From the NCBI RefSeq assembly GCF_006538745.1, contig NZ_BJLR01000004.1, positions 1-64,000 of the forward strand: 64,000 nt of DNA, in the 5' to 3' direction. This DNA comes from Cellulomonas cellasea (GTDB lineage: Bacteria; Actinomycetota; Actinomycetes; Actinomycetales; Cellulomonadaceae). Both the position numbers and the translations under genes were made by a program. The first letter of the stretch is position 1. Each line of letters begins with the position of its first letter. The notes beneath the pieces are model-generated. The model had not been told where the DNA came from, searched no databases, and worked only from the letters and a program-made list of their open reading frames with translations. Shown here piece by piece: positions 24,114-34,211 of this stretch.

Positions 24114-25199
24114 ATGCACGACGGAGCGCACGTCACTCCCACGACCGTCACGACCCGCAGCACGACGGGCTCGACGCCCGGCGGTGGACGGTCCGCACGG
24201 CCCCCGGCCGCCGCGGCCGGCACACCGCACCACGGCGGACCCACGCGGCGCGCGGTGCTGCTCGCCGGGCTCGCGGGGCTCGCCGTCCCGCTCCTCGGCT
24301 GCACCCCCGGCTCCCCCGACGCCCGGGCCACGACGACGCCCACGCCCTCCACGGCCCCGACCGCGTCGTCGGCGTAGGGCGCGCCCGCCGTCGACACCGC
24401 CGCGGTGCAGGCCGCGATCGCCGCGATCGAGACCGAGTCCGGGCTGACGCTCGGGGTCGCCGCGATCGACACCGGGACCGGCGCCGTCGTCGGGCACCGC
24501 GCCGACGAGCGCGTGCTGCTGTGCTCGACGGCGAAGGTGCTCGTCGTCGCGGCGGCACTGGCGCTGCGCACCGAGCGCCCGGGGCTGCTCGGCGAGCCCG
24601 TGCCGATCCCGGCGGGCCAGGTCGTCGACCACTCCCCCGTCACCGCCGAGCACGAGGGCGGCGAGCTGCCCGTCGCGGTGCTGTGCGACGCGGCGATCAC
24701 CCAGAGCGACAACACCGCGGCGAACGCGCTCATGGGTCTCGTCGGCGGCCCGGCCGGCGTGACCGCGTACGTGCGCACGCTCGGCGACGAGGTCACGCGC
24801 CTCGACCGCACCGAGCCCGAGCTCAACCAGGGCGCACCGGGCGACGAGCGCGACACCTCGACCCCGGCCCAGGTCGCCGCCGACCTGCGGCTGCTCGCCG
24901 TCGAGGAGGGCCTGCCGCCCGAGAGCCGCGACCCGCTCGTCGGGTGGATGCGCGGCAGCACCACGGGCGCCGACCGCATCCGCGCCGGCGTGCCCGCGGG
25001 GTGGACCGTCGGCGACAAGACCGGCACGGGCCCGAACGGCGAGGTGCACGACGTCGGCGTGGTCTGGCCGCCCGACGGCGCCCCGGTCGTGCTCGCGGTC
25101 TACACCTCGCCCGCCGCGGCCGGGACCGGCTCGACCGAGGCGAGCGCGGCGGTGATCGCGCGCGTCGCGGCCCTCGTGTGCGAGGCGTTCAGCCGCTGA
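24114..25199 (+). pseudogene. Class A beta-lactamase gene interrupted by an amber codon
   Basis: One continuous frame encodes a twin-arginine lipoprotein signal (RRAVLLAGLAGLAVPLLGC), a Thr/Pro/Ser linker, then TAG at 24375-24377, then a complete class A catalytic domain. In the domain all motifs are intact: Ser-Thr-Ala-Lys (CSTAK, Ser codon at 24525), SDN in QSDNTAAN, Glu with ELN in EPELN, and KTG in GDKTGTG. No frameshift is present. A GTG at 24405 could restart translation, giving a 264-residue protein without a signal. The break is therefore recent, or read through, or a base-call error. Its tail overlaps the convergent MFS gene by 11 bases. Confidence 0.85.
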
Positions 25200-26463
25200 G
25201 CCCGCCCGGCACCCGCGTGCGGAGGCCGTCCGACCCCGGGCGGCCCCGCGCGCGGTCCGCCTCGCGACCCCGCACGAGCCGCGGCTCGGCGACGACGAGG
25301 ACGAGCGCGGCGAGGACGAGCGACGCCCCGAGGAGCGGGACGCCCTGCACCCCCCACGTCGCCACGACCCGACCGCCCAGGAACGCGCCGGACCCGATCC
25401 CGACGTTGAACGCCGTGCTGACGCCGGCCATCGCAAGGTCGGTGTTGCCGGGCGCGTGCTGCAGGCCCCGGTGCATCAGCGTCGTCGCCAGTCCCCCGAA
25501 GCAGGCGCCCGCGAGCCCGACGCACGCCACCGCGACCGCGACCGACCCGCCGAGCAGGCCCAGCCCGAGGTGCGCGAGCCCGAGGCCGGCGAGCACCACG
25601 ACGAGGGTCGGCCACGGCCGGCGGTCGAGGAACCGGCCCGCGACCGTCGTCCCGACGACGCCCGCCGCCCCGGACACCGCGAGCACGAGGCTCAGCGAGC
25701 CCTTCGCGACCCCGACGTGGTCGATCACGAACGGCGCGAGGTAGGTCAGCACCGCCATGCCGCCCGCGACCGCGAGGCCCGTCGTGCCGAGCAGGAGCAC
25801 GTAGCGCGGCCGGCTCGGCTCGAGCGCACGCGCGGCGCCGCCCTGCTCGGGCGGGTAGGACGGGAGCAGCGCGAGCACGGCGAGCGTCAGCAGGACGCTG
25901 AGCACGCCGAGGACGAGGAACGCGACGCGCCACTGCGTCTGCTGGGCGACCCAGGTGCCCGCCGGCACGCCCAGCACCGGCCCGAGCGCGCTCCCGACCG
26001 ACAGCCGGGCCACCATCCGGCCGCGGACCTCGGGCGGGAACAACCCGGTCGCCGCGGCGGCGGCCACCGACCAGAACAGCGCGTGCGCGAGACCCGAGAG
26101 GACGCGCGCCGCGAGGAGCACCTCGAACGTCGGCGCCCAGGCGGCGAGGAGCGTCGCGGCGCTGAACACCGCGAGCGTGACGGTGAGCAGCCCGCGCCGG
26201 GGCACGCGCGTGGTGAGGCGCGTCAGCGGCAGCGAGAAGACCACGACGGCGGCCGCGTACGCCGTCACGAGCTGGCCGGTCGCCGAGACCGACCGGTCGA
26301 GCCCGCGGGCGATCAGCGTGAGCAGGCCGCTCGGCAGGGTCTCCGTGGTCACGAAGCAGAACGCGCCTGCGGCCAGGACGGCGAGCGCGAGGTGCGCGCG
26401 CCGGGGCGGCACGAGCAGGGGCGCGGGCGCGGGCGCCGGCGCGCCGGGCGGGGTGCGGGTCAT
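25189..26463 (-). CDS. MFS transporter, DHA1-like drug or sugar efflux type
   Basis: A 424-residue major facilitator protein with 12 predicted helices. The N-terminal half shows RLTTRVPRRGLL in loop 2-3 and ARVLSGLAHALFWSVAAAAA in helix 4, in the style of the AraJ/Bcr/YdhP drug-proton or sugar efflux group. A Pro/Ala-rich 20-residue N-terminus precedes helix 1, and a charged Arg/Gly-rich tail ends the protein. It follows the FMN reductase gene by 71 bases on the same strand, so the two may be co-transcribed. The substrate is not readable; arabinose-like sugar efflux is one option given the neighbourhood. Confidence 0.82.
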   Translation of the reverse strand: MTRTPPGAPAPAPAPLLVPPRRAHLALAVLAAGAFCFVTTETLPSGLLTLIARGLDRSVSATGQLVTAYAAAVVVFSLPLTRLTTRVPRRGLLTVTLAVFSAATLLAAWAPTFEVLLAARVLSGLAHALFWSVAAAAATGLFPPEVRGRMVARLSVGSALGPVLGVPAGTWVAQQTQWRVAFLVLGVLSVLLTLAVLALLPSYPPEQGGAARALEPSRPRYVLLLGTTGLAVAGGMAVLTYLAPFVIDHVGVAKGSLSLVLAVSGAAGVVGTTVAGRFLDRRPWPTLVVVLAGLGLAHLGLGLLGGSVAVAVACVGLAGACFGGLATTLMHRGLQHAPGNTDLAMAGVSTAFNVGIGSGAFLGGRVVATWGVQGVPLLGASLVLAALVLVVAEPRLVRGREADRARGRPGSDGLRTRVPGGLSG

Positions 26464-26534
26464 CGGCGGTCTCCGGGTGGCGAGGGTGGTCTGTGGGCGC
26501 GCGTCAGGAGGGGGCGGTCCGCGGCCGGCGCGGC

Positions 26535-27104
26535 TCAGGCGGCGGGGTCGGCGCGCCGCGCGGTGCGGAGCGTGCGGCCCCACCACTGGAGCTGGTCGAG
26601 CATCGACTTCGCGGCCGCCTCGTGCCGCGCGGGGTCGACGAGGCACCCGTCGGGCCCGAAGCGGTCCCACACGCCCGGGAAGGCGACGGCCTCGCGGACC
26701 GTGACGACCTGGAGCTCGGCGAAGACCTGCCGCAGCTGCTCGACGGCACGCGTCCCCCCGGCGAGCCCGCCGTAGGAGACGAACGCCAGCGGCTTGCCCT
26801 CCCACTCGGCGAGAGCGGAGTCGATCGCGATCTTGAGGTACCCCGGGTACCCGTGGTTGTACTCGGGGGTCACGACCACGAAGGCGTCCGCCGCGGCGAG
26901 GCGGGCGCGGAAGGCGTCGGTGTCGCCCGATCCGTCGTGCGCGGCCGGCAGCGTGACGTCCGCGAGGTCGACGACGTCGACCTCGAACCCGCCGTGCGCG
27001 TCGAGGCGCTCGTGCGCCCAGGCGGCGACGGTCGAGCCGAGCCGCTCGGGGCGGACGCTGGCGACGAGGAGGGCGGTCCGGAGCGGAGGTGCGGCGCTGA
27101 GCAT
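26535..27104 (-). CDS. NAD(P)H-dependent FMN reductase
   Basis: A 189-residue flavodoxin-fold reductase. The first strand and phosphate loop read LLVASVRPERLGSTVAAW and the central motif is VVTPEYNHGYPGYLKIAIDS, diagnostic of the NADPH-dependent FMN reductase family. Such enzymes reduce free FMN, quinones or azo compounds in the cytosol. It is followed by the MFS transporter gene on the same strand, which hints at a detoxification pair. Length and start (ATG 27104) are as expected. The natural electron acceptor is unknown. Confidence 0.88.
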   Translation of the reverse strand: MLSAAPPLRTALLVASVRPERLGSTVAAWAHERLDAHGGFEVDVVDLADVTLPAAHDGSGDTDAFRARLAAADAFVVVTPEYNHGYPGYLKIAIDSALAEWEGKPLAFVSYGGLAGGTRAVEQLRQVFAELQVVTVREAVAFPGVWDRFGPDGCLVDPARHEAAAKSMLDQLQWWGRTLRTARRADPAA

Positions 27105-27135
27105 GAAAGGGTCCCCTGCGGTCGGGACCCGACCC

Positions 27136-28233
27136 CTAGGCGGAGGCCGGGCCGGTGGTGGTGCGGACGACGAGCTCGGTCGGGAGCGTCACGCGGGTCT
27201 CGCGGCGCTCGCGGGCGTCGCGGGCCTCAGGGGCGGCGGCGTCGAGGAGCATCCGGGCCATGACGCGGCCCTTCTCGCGCACGGGCTGGCGGACCGTGGT
27301 GAGGCCGGCGGCCGCCGCCTGCGGGACGTCGTCGAAGCCCGTGACCGACATCGCGGCCCCGACCTCGACGCCCCGCTCCCGGAGCTCCTCGAGGACCCCG
27401 AGCGCGAGCACGTCGGTCGTCGCGACGACGCACGTGGGCGGGCGGGCCGAGGCGAGCAGCGCGGCGGCGGCGAGGCGGCCGGACCGTCCGGTGTTCTGCC
27501 CGGCGGAGACGACGACGACCTCCGCGCCGTCGCCGAGACCCGCCCGCACGCCCTCGAGGCGCAGCCGGGAGTACGGGAACAGGCCCGCCTCGTCGGCACC
27601 GACCACGGGGTCGCCGTCGTCCATGCTGTCGCCGAGCACCGCGACCCTGCGGTGACCCAGTGCGCGCAGGTGGTCCCCGAGCCCGACCCCCGCGGCACGG
27701 TCGTCGACGACGACGCTCCGGTCGCCCGTGCCGTCCGTCGTGACCACGGGGATCCCGCGCTCGGCGAGCACGCGCAGCAGGGGGTGGGACGGGTGCAGGC
27801 CGTCGGCGATCGCCCCGTCGAGCGCCGCCTGGCGGACGCCCCGGACGAGGCGGAGCTCCTCCTCGCGCGAGTACGCGCCGGAGACGGCGTGCGGCCCCAC
27901 CGGCATGAGGAGCAGGTTCGTGGCCGTCGCGGTGGCGACCTCGGCGACGCCCGTGAGCAGGTCCGCGCAGTAGGGGTCGACGAACGCGTAGGTCAGCTGC
28001 TGGGCGAAGAGCACGCCGATAGACCCCGTGCGCCGGCTGCGCAGCGCGCTGGCGGCCGGGTCGGGACCGGCGTAGCCGAGCTCGGCGGCGACGTCGAGCA
28101 CGTGCCGGCGCACCGCCTCGGAGAGCTGGTCCGGGCGGTTGTAGGCGTTCGACACGGTGGAGCGCGAGACTCCGGCGGCGGCGGCCACCGTCACGAGGCT
28201 CGGTCGTGCGTCCACGGTCACCGCCTTCTGCAT
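27136..28233 (-). CDS. LacI-family regulator beside ChvE-type importer
   Basis: A 365-residue LacI/GalR protein. The HTH reads SLVTVAAAAGVSRSTVSNAY with NRPDQLS in the hinge-leading helix, and the effector domain ends near MSVTGFDDVPQAAAAGLTTV. A perfect inverted repeat (28234-28257) abuts the ATG, so autoregulation is likely. An alternative GTG start at 28215 has AGAAGG eight bases upstream and would leave the operator in a short leader. It lies downstream of the importer operon on the same strand but behind a strong terminator. Control of that importer is a reasonable inference. Confidence 0.88.
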   Translation of the reverse strand: MQKAVTVDARPSLVTVAAAAGVSRSTVSNAYNRPDQLSEAVRRHVLDVAAELGYAGPDPAASALRSRRTGSIGVLFAQQLTYAFVDPYCADLLTGVAEVATATATNLLLMPVGPHAVSGAYSREEELRLVRGVRQAALDGAIADGLHPSHPLLRVLAERGIPVVTTDGTGDRSVVVDDRAAGVGLGDHLRALGHRRVAVLGDSMDDGDPVVGADEAGLFPYSRLRLEGVRAGLGDGAEVVVVSAGQNTGRSGRLAAAALLASARPPTCVVATTDVLALGVLEELRERGVEVGAAMSVTGFDDVPQAAAAGLTTVRQPVREKGRVMARMLLDAAAPEARDARERRETRVTLPTELVVRTTTGPASA

Positions 28234-28257
28234 CGATCCAGTGCGTCGACTGGATCG
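28234..28257. promoter_or_regulatory. Autoregulatory operator of LacI gene
   Basis: CGATCCAGT (28234-28242) and ACTGGATCG (28249-28257) form a perfect 9-base inverted repeat around GCGTCG, directly before the start codon. The length and symmetry fit a LacI-family dimer site. Confidence 0.7.
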
Positions 28258-28324
28258 TTCCAGCGCGGGCCGCTGCGCGTCAAGCGCGGACGCGTGAGGG
28301 CGCCGCGCGTCGAACGCGGACGCC

Positions 28325-28363
28325 CGAAGGGCCCCCGTGCGCACGGTGCACGGGGGCCCTTCG
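28325..28363. terminator. Terminator after ChvE/GguAB-type operon
   Basis: A 16-base perfect stem (28325-28340 with 28348-28363) and a 7-base loop, 29 bases after the permease stop codon. It insulates the importer operon from the LacI gene. Confidence 0.88.
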
Positions 28364-28391
28364 TCGGCCGCCTTGCGGCGGCACACCTGCG

Positions 28392-29576
28392 TCAGCTGCG
28401 CGCGGTGCTCGCGCGGCGCTTGTTGTAGATGTCGAACGCGACGGCCAGCAGCAGCACGAGGCCCTTGATCATCTGCTGGACCGACTGGTCGATGCCCATG
28501 AGCTGCATGCCGTTGCTCATGACGCCCATGATCAGACCACCGACCATCGCGCCGGTGACCTTGCCGACACCACCGGTCGTCGACGCGCCACCGATGAAGC
28601 ACGCGGCGATCGCGTCGAGCTCGAACATGTTGCCGGCCGCGGGCTGCGCGCCGTTCGAGCGCGAGGAGTACACGACGCCGGCGATCGCCGAGAGCAGGCC
28701 CATGTTGACGAAGATCCAGAAGTTGACCTTCTTGACCTTGACGCCCGAGAGCTGCGCGGCGTGCAGGTTGCCGCCGATCGAGTACACGTGCCGACCGAAG
28801 ACCGTGCGGTTCGTGACGACCGAGTAGGCGAGCACGAGCACGCCCAGGATGATCAGCACGATCGGCAGGCCGCGGCTGCGGGAGAGCTGGTAGGCGAACG
28901 CCATGACGACGGCGCCGATGAGCACGATGCGGAGGACGAACAGCGGGAACGCCTCGACGGCCTGCTTGTAGCGCAGCCGGGCGACGCGCGAGCGGAACGA
29001 GCTCACCGCGTAGCCGACGACCGCGAGAGCCGCGATGACCAGCGTGAAGACGTCGAAGCCCTGCCCGCCGAGGAACCCGTTGAGGAACCCGCCGGCGACC
29101 TTCTGGTACTCGGCCGGGAACGGCGAGAGCGAGATGTTCTGCAGCACCTGGAGCGTCATGCCGCGGAACAGGAGCATGCCGGCGAGCGTCACGATGAACG
29201 CGGGGATCCCGACGTACGCGACCCAGAAGCCCTGCCACGCGCCGACGACCGCGCCGACCGCGAGCGCGGCGAGGATGCCGACCCACCACGGCTGGCCGTT
29301 CTTGATCACCAGGACCGCGGACACCGCACCCGTGAGCGCCACGACCGAGCCGACCGACAGATCGATGTGCCCGGCGATGATGACGATCACCATGCCGATC
29401 GCGAGGATCAGGATGTAGGAGTACTGCAGCACGATGTTCGTGAGGTTGATCGGGCTGAGCAGGACGCCGTCGGTCAGGATCGCGAACAGCCCCACGATCG
29501 CGACGAACGCGATGTAGATGCCGCTCTGGCGCAGGTTGCGCGTGAAGATCTCCCTGAAGGCCGATACCGCAGTCAT
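28392..29576 (-). CDS. Multiple-sugar ABC transporter permease, GguB/MmsB type
   Basis: A 394-residue BPD_transp_2 permease with about 11-12 helices. The conserved block [23 protein letters not shown] appears after helix 3 and the late motif [18 protein letters not shown] near residue 320. An extra central pair of helices with the basic segment [11 protein letters not shown] gives it the longer length typical of GguB/XylH compared with RbsC. It overlaps the ATPase gene by four bases. It is the single permease of the importer and presumably homodimerises. L-arabinose and xylose are the usual cargoes of this class. Confidence 0.9.
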   Translation of the reverse strand: MTAVSAFREIFTRNLRQSGIYIAFVAIVGLFAILTDGVLLSPINLTNIVLQYSYILILAIGMVIVIIAGHIDLSVGSVVALTGAVSAVLVIKNGQPWWVGILAALAVGAVVGAWQGFWVAYVGIPAFIVTLAGMLLFRGMTLQVLQNISLSPFPAEYQKVAGGFLNGFLGGQGFDVFTLVIAALAVVGYAVSSFRSRVARLRYKQAVEAFPLFVLRIVLIGAVVMAFAYQLSRSRGLPIVLIILGVLVLAYSVVTNRTVFGRHVYSIGGNLHAAQLSGVKVKKVNFWIFVNMGLLSAIAGVVYSSRSNGAQPAAGNMFELDAIAACFIGGASTTGGVGKVTGAMVGGLIMGVMSNGMQLMGIDQSVQQMIKGLVLLLAVAFDIYNKRRASTARS

Positions 29577-31114
29577 CGGACTGTCTCCCTTTCCTTGGTC
29601 ATGAGCTCCATGAGGCCCTCCTGCGTCGCGTCCTCGCGCGTGAGCTGGCCGGTGATCCGGCCCGCGGACAGCGTGAAGATGCGGTCGCAGATCCCGAGCA
29701 GCTCAGGGAGCTCGGAGGAGATGACGATGACCGCCTTCCCCGCGTCGGCGAGGCCGTTGATGATGGTGTAGATCTCGTACTTGGCGCCGACGTCGATGCC
29801 GCGCGTCGGCTCGTCGAGGATGAGCACCTGCGGGTCCGTGAAGATCCACTTGCTCAGCACGACCTTCTGCTGGTTGCCGCCCGAGAGCTTGCCCGTGAGG
29901 GCCATGACCGTCGGCGACTTGATGTTCATGCTCGCCCGGTACTCCTCGGCGACCTTGATCTCCTCGTTGCCGTTGATCCAGCCGAGCTTCGACAGGCCAC
30001 CGAGGTTCGCCGCGCTCACGTTCGAGCGGATGTCCTCGATCAGGTTGAGGCCGTACTTCTTGCGGTCCTCGGTCGCGTACGCGAGCCCGTGGTCGATCGC
30101 CTCGGAGACGGTCCGGGTCTGGATCTCCTTGCCGTGCAGGAAGACCTTGCCGGAGATGTTCCGCCCGTAGCTGTGCCCGAAGATGCTCATCGCGAGCTCG
30201 GTGCGCCCGGCGCCCATGAGCCCCGCGATGCCGACGATCTCGCCGGCGCGCACGTCGAGGTTCGCGTGGTCGACGACGACGCGGTCCACCTGCGTGGGGT
30301 GGTAGACCGTCCAGTCCTCGACGCGCAGGACCTCGGCGCCGATCGTGGGCGTGTGCTCGGGGTACCGGTGGTCGAGGTCGCGGCCGACCATCGCCTTGAT
30401 GATGCGCTCCTGCGTGACCGCGTCGGCCTTCATGTCGAGGGTCTCGATCGTGCGGCCGTCGCGGATGATCGTCGTGGAGTCGGCGACCTCGGCGATCTCG
30501 TTGAGCTTGTGGGAGATCATGATCGACGTGATGCCCTGCTCCTGCAGCTGACGCAGCAGGCCCAGCAGGTGCGCCGAGTCGGAGTCGTTGAGCGCCGCGG
30601 TCGGCTCGTCCAGGATCAGCAGCTTGACGCGCTTGGACAGCGCCTTGGCGATCTCGACGAGCTGCTGCTTGCCGACGCCGAGCTGGCCGACGGGCGTCAC
30701 GGGGTTCTCGTCGAGGCCCACGCGCGCGAGGAGCTCGGCTGCCTCGTGGTTCGTGCGGTTCCAGTCGATGAGGCCGCGGCCCTGGCGCTCGTTGCCGAGG
30801 AAGATGTTCTCGGCGACCGACAGGAACGGGACGAGCGCGAGCTCCTGGTGGATGATCACGATCCCGCGGTCCTCGGAGTCGTTGATCGACCCGAACTGGA
30901 CGGGCTCGCCCTCGAAGCGGATCTCGCCGTCGTACGTGCCCGCGGGGTAGACGCCCGAGAGCACCTTCATCAGCGTCGACTTCCCGGCACCGTTCTCGCC
31001 GCAGATCGCGTGGATCTCACCGCGCCGCACGGCGAGCGAGACGTCCTGCAGCGCCTTGACCCCGGGGAAGGTCTTGGTGATGGAGTGCATTTCCAGGATG
31101 TTCTGGGTGGTCAT
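29573..31114 (-). CDS. Multiple-sugar ABC transporter ATPase, GguA/MmsA type
   Basis: A 513-residue tandem ATPase. Domain one has [19 protein letters not shown] and [16 protein letters not shown]; domain two has [15 protein letters not shown] and [17 protein letters not shown], with the usual altered P-loop ([15 protein letters not shown]). The phrase [20 protein letters not shown] is typical of the GguA/XylG branch. The ATG at 31114 stands behind a 119-base gap that contains a hairpin downstream of the binding-protein gene. It energises uptake through the GguB-type permease. Confidence 0.92.
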   Translation of the reverse strand: MTTQNILEMHSITKTFPGVKALQDVSLAVRRGEIHAICGENGAGKSTLMKVLSGVYPAGTYDGEIRFEGEPVQFGSINDSEDRGIVIIHQELALVPFLSVAENIFLGNERQGRGLIDWNRTNHEAAELLARVGLDENPVTPVGQLGVGKQQLVEIAKALSKRVKLLILDEPTAALNDSDSAHLLGLLRQLQEQGITSIMISHKLNEIAEVADSTTIIRDGRTIETLDMKADAVTQERIIKAMVGRDLDHRYPEHTPTIGAEVLRVEDWTVYHPTQVDRVVVDHANLDVRAGEIVGIAGLMGAGRTELAMSIFGHSYGRNISGKVFLHGKEIQTRTVSEAIDHGLAYATEDRKKYGLNLIEDIRSNVSAANLGGLSKLGWINGNEEIKVAEEYRASMNIKSPTVMALTGKLSGGNQQKVVLSKWIFTDPQVLILDEPTRGIDVGAKYEIYTIINGLADAGKAVIVISSELPELLGICDRIFTLSAGRITGQLTREDATQEGLMELMTKERETVR

Positions 31115-31157
31115 GCTCGACCGTCCTACTAGGTGCGGTGTGGGGGTCCGCAGCCCT

Positions 31158-31187
31158 GCCGGGCAGCACGGTGGTGTGCTGCCCGGC
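31158..31187. promoter_or_regulatory. Intra-operon hairpin between chvE-type and gguA-type genes
   Basis: GCCGGGCAGCAC (31158-31169) pairs perfectly with GTGCTGCCCGGC (31176-31187) around a 6-base loop. It probably causes partial termination or protects the binding-protein message, as in the other importer of this window. Confidence 0.65.
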
Positions 31188-31233
31188 GGGCCGGTACCGG
31201 TGCGCCGTGGGGCGCGCTGGTCGGTCGGTCAGG

Positions 31234-32376
31234 TCAGGCCTGGCCGGACGCGACCTGCTCCTCGGTCCAGTACTCCGTGTCGATCAGGAGCGACTGGATG
31301 TTGTCGGCGTAGACGATGTCCGACTCGAGCAGGTAGGACGGGACGACCTTGACGCCGTTGTGGTACGTCTTCGTGTCGTTCGCCTCGGGCTCGGCGCCCG
31401 AGAGGAAGTCCTCCGAGGCCGCGACGGCCTGGGCCGCGAGCTTGCGGGTGTCCTTGAAGATCGTCGCGAACTGCACGCCGTCACGGATGAGCTTGACGGA
31501 GGCGATCTCGGCGTCCTGGCCGGTGATGATGGGCATCTTCGAGTCGCCGGAGCCGTAGCCGGCGTTCTGGAGCGCCGTGATGATGCCGCGCGAGATGCCG
31601 TCGTACGGCGAGAGCACGCCGTCGACCTTCTCGCCGCCGGAGTACGAGCCCGTGAGCAGGTCCTCCATGCGCTTCTGGGCCGTCTCCTGGAGCCAGCGCA
31701 GCGTCGCCGCCTGCTCGATGGTCGTCTGGCCCGAGGGCACGACGATCTTGCCGGAGTCGATGAACGGCTTGAGCGTGTCGTACGCGCCGTCCCAGAAGAA
31801 GTGCGCGTTGTTGTCGTCCAGCGAGCCCGCGAAGAGCTCGACGTTGAACGGGCCGGTCGCGGTGCCCTCGGCGCCGTCGGCCGTCTGCAGGCCGAGGCCC
31901 ACGAGCAGCGACGTGGCCTGCTGGACGCCGACCTTGTAGTTGTCGAACGTCACGTAGTGGTCGACGTTCTCGGTGTCGCGGATCAGGCGGTCGTACGCGA
32001 TGACCGGGATCCCGGCGTCGGCGGCGGCCTGGAGCTGGCTCGAGAGCGCCGTGCCGTCGATCGAGGCGACGATGAGCAGGTCGACGCCCTTGGTGATCAT
32101 CTGGTCGATCTGCTGCGACTGGGTCGGGATGTCGTCGCCGGCGTACTGGAGGTCGACGGTGTAGCCGGCGCCCTCGAGGCCTTCCTTGACGGCGTTGCCG
32201 TCGGCGATCCAGCGCTCGGACGTCTCGGTCGGCATCGCGACGCCGACGGACTTCTCGCCGCCGTCGCCGCCGGCCGCGCCGGTCTCCTCGGACGTGCTGC
32301 CGGCGCCTTCGCCTGCGCATGCCGTCAGGCTGAGCACGAGAGCAGCGCCGACCGCTGCGAACTTGAACCTCTTCAT
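31234..32376 (-). CDS. Sugar-binding lipoprotein, ChvE/XylF type
   Basis: A 380-residue lipoprotein. I chose the second ATG (32376) because GAGGAGGAG ends six bases before it; the first ATG (32382) would touch the ribosome site. The lipobox LTAC places the modified Cys at 20, then an acidic Gly-rich linker and the core KSVGVAMPTETSERWIADGN. The segments YDRLIRDTENVDHYVTFDN and KMPIITGQDAEIASVKLI are hallmarks of ChvE-like binders of L-arabinose, galactose and xylose. It heads the GguAB operon. Together with the adjacent araBDA genes, pentose uptake is the most likely role. Confidence 0.9.
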   Translation of the reverse strand: MKRFKFAAVGAALVLSLTACAGEGAGSTSEETGAAGGDGGEKSVGVAMPTETSERWIADGNAVKEGLEGAGYTVDLQYAGDDIPTQSQQIDQMITKGVDLLIVASIDGTALSSQLQAAADAGIPVIAYDRLIRDTENVDHYVTFDNYKVGVQQATSLLVGLGLQTADGAEGTATGPFNVELFAGSLDDNNAHFFWDGAYDTLKPFIDSGKIVVPSGQTTIEQAATLRWLQETAQKRMEDLLTGSYSGGEKVDGVLSPYDGISRGIITALQNAGYGSGDSKMPIITGQDAEIASVKLIRDGVQFATIFKDTRKLAAQAVAASEDFLSGAEPEANDTKTYHNGVKVVPSYLLESDIVYADNIQSLLIDTEYWTEEQVASGQA

Positions 32377-32507
32377 GACCATCTCCTCCTCGAGAGGGTG
32401 CTGCGGTGTGGTGGTCCGCGCTCCGGGGCGACCTCGCCCCGGGCCGGGAGCTCACCGGCGGCGCTGGGGACGCCACCGTGTGCACGGGGAAGCGTGCAGG
32501 TCCAGTG

Positions 32508-32533
32508 TCCAGACGTTGGATTCAAGAAGTCAA
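32508..32533 (-). promoter_or_regulatory. Possible promoter/operator region of ChvE-type operon
   Basis: On the minus strand TTGACT (32528-32533) resembles a -35 element and is followed by a weak inverted repeat with TCCA/TGGA arms (32508-32520). The arms resemble half-sites of the 28234 operator, but the spacing differs. The 326-base gap between this operon and araA holds this region, the araA terminator and no gene I can support. Confidence 0.35.
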
Positions 32534-32636
32534 GGCAGCGAGTGGGCGATCGCGTTGCAAGTTGATAACGAGGCGGGTGAGTTCCTGCAGGCCAGGAGCG
32601 CTCCCACGCGCCGCCCGGCTGAGCCCGGGCGCAACT

Positions 32637-32668
32637 GCACCCCGGTCCTCACCCGAGGACCGGGGTGC
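32637..32668. terminator. Terminator after araA
   Basis: GCACCCCGGTCCTC and GAGGACCGGGGTGC form a perfect 14-base stem with a 4-base loop, 35 bases beyond the araA stop. It ends the araBDA transcript. Confidence 0.88.
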
Positions 32669-32702
32669 GCTTGCATTTACATGTCGAACGAAAGGAGAGA
32701 CC

Positions 32703-34211
32703 TCAGATCGTCTGGGCGAGTCGGTAGTACGCGGCGTTCCAGCGGACCTGCTCCCGGAAGCCGCGGCGCGTCGTGTCCTGGTCGATGACCAGCAGCTCCG
32801 TGCGGGCGATCTCGGCGAAGTCCTCGAACGCCTCGACCCCGACCGCCGTCGTGAGCACCGTGTGGTGCGCCGCGCCGGCCGTGAGCCACGACTCCGCGGA
32901 CGTCGCGAAGTCGGGCTGCGGGCGCCAGACGGCCCGGGCGACGGGGAGGTTCGGCAGCGCCGCGTCGGGCGCGACGACGTCGACCGCGTTGGCCGTGAGG
33001 CGGAAGCGGTCGCGCATGTCCGAGAGCGCGACGACGACGCCCGGGCCCGGGTCGGTGTCGAAGACCAGACGGACCGGGTCCTCCTTGCCGCCGATGCCGA
33101 GCGGGTGCACCTCGAGCGAGGGCCGCGACGTCGTGAGCGTCGGGCAGATCTCGAGCATGTGCGCGCCCAGGATCTTCTCGTCGCCCGGCGTCAGGTCGTA
33201 CGTGTAGTCCTCCATGAGCGACGCGCCACCGGGCAGCCCGGCGCCCATCACCTTGGCGGCCCGCACGAGCACGGCCGTCTTCCAGTCGCCCTCGGCGCCG
33301 AAGCCGAAGCCCTTCGCCATGAGGCGCTGGACCGCGAGGCCCGGGAGTTGGCGCAGCGCGCCGAGGTCCTCGAAGTTCGTCGTGAACGCCGTCGCGCCGA
33401 GGTCGCCGAGCAGCTGCAGCAGCGCGAGCTCCTGGCGTGCGCCGTAGCGCAGCGAGTCGTGGCGCTCCCCGCCGCGGCGCAGCTCGGGCGCCACGTCGTA
33501 GAGGTCCTCGTACTCCGCGACCAGCGGGTCGATCGCGTCCTGCTCGACCGCGTCGACCGCCGCGACCAGGTCGTTGACGCCCCACGTGTTCACCGAGACC
33601 CCGAACCGCAGCTCGGCCTCGGTCTTGTCGCCCTCGGTGACCGCGACGTTGCGCATGTTGTCGCCGAAGCGGGCGAGCTTGAGCTCGTGCGTCGCGGCCC
33701 ACGCGGCCGACGCCCGGACCCACGTGCCGATCCGCTTCTGCACGACCGGGTTGCTCACGTGGCCGACGACGGTCTTGCGCGCGACGTTCAGCCGCGACTG
33801 GATGTACCCGAACTCCCGGTCGCCGTGCGCGGCCTGGTTGAGGTTCATGAAGTCGAAGTCGATCGTGTCCCAAGGGAGCTCGACGTTCGCCTGCGTGTGC
33901 AGGTGCAGCAGCGGCGTGCGCAGCGCGTCGAGCCCGGCGATCCACATCTTCGCGGGCGAGAACGTGTGCATCCACGCGATCACGCCGATGACCCGGTCGT
34001 CCGCGTTCGCGTCGAGCGCGGCCCGGCGGATCGACGCCGAGTCCTTGAGGACCGGCTTCCAGACGATGCTGACCGGGACGTCCGAGGAGTCGTCGAGCTC
34101 GCGCGCGATCGCCTGCGACTGCTCCGCGACCTGGCGCAGCGTGTCCTCGCCGTACAGGTCCTGGCTCCCCGTGAGGAACCAGACCTCACGGTCCGCGTAC
34201 GGCTTCGTCAT
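32703..34211 (-). CDS. araA: L-arabinose isomerase
   Basis: AraA converts L-arabinose to L-ribulose in the cytoplasm using manganese. The 502-residue protein begins [16 protein letters not shown], the family opening, and keeps all metal ligands: Glu307 in GFGAEGDWK, Glu334 in LMEDYTYDL, His351 in GAHMLEICP and His450 in GAAHHTV, each one position off the E. coli numbering. It is the last gene of araB-araD-araA and overlaps araD by four bases. A strong hairpin follows. Full length and no anomalies. Confidence 0.97.
   Translation of the reverse strand: MTKPYADREVWFLTGSQDLYGEDTLRQVAEQSQAIARELDDSSDVPVSIVWKPVLKDSASIRRAALDANADDRVIGVIAWMHTFSPAKMWIAGLDALRTPLLHLHTQANVELPWDTIDFDFMNLNQAAHGDREFGYIQSRLNVARKTVVGHVSNPVVQKRIGTWVRASAAWAATHELKLARFGDNMRNVAVTEGDKTEAELRFGVSVNTWGVNDLVAAVDAVEQDAIDPLVAEYEDLYDVAPELRRGGERHDSLRYGARQELALLQLLGDLGATAFTTNFEDLGALRQLPGLAVQRLMAKGFGFGAEGDWKTAVLVRAAKVMGAGLPGGASLMEDYTYDLTPGDEKILGAHMLEICPTLTTSRPSLEVHPLGIGGKEDPVRLVFDTDPGPGVVVALSDMRDRFRLTANAVDVVAPDAALPNLPVARAVWRPQPDFATSAESWLTAGAAHHTVLTTAVGVEAFEDFAEIARTELLVIDQDTTRRGFREQVRWNAAYYRLAQTI

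Noticed and set aside
24405..25199. A separate complete beta-lactamase gene starting at the internal GTG
   Set aside because: The upstream signal peptide and linker are in the same frame with only one stop codon between, so a single interrupted gene is the simpler reading. The restart remains possible and is mentioned there.
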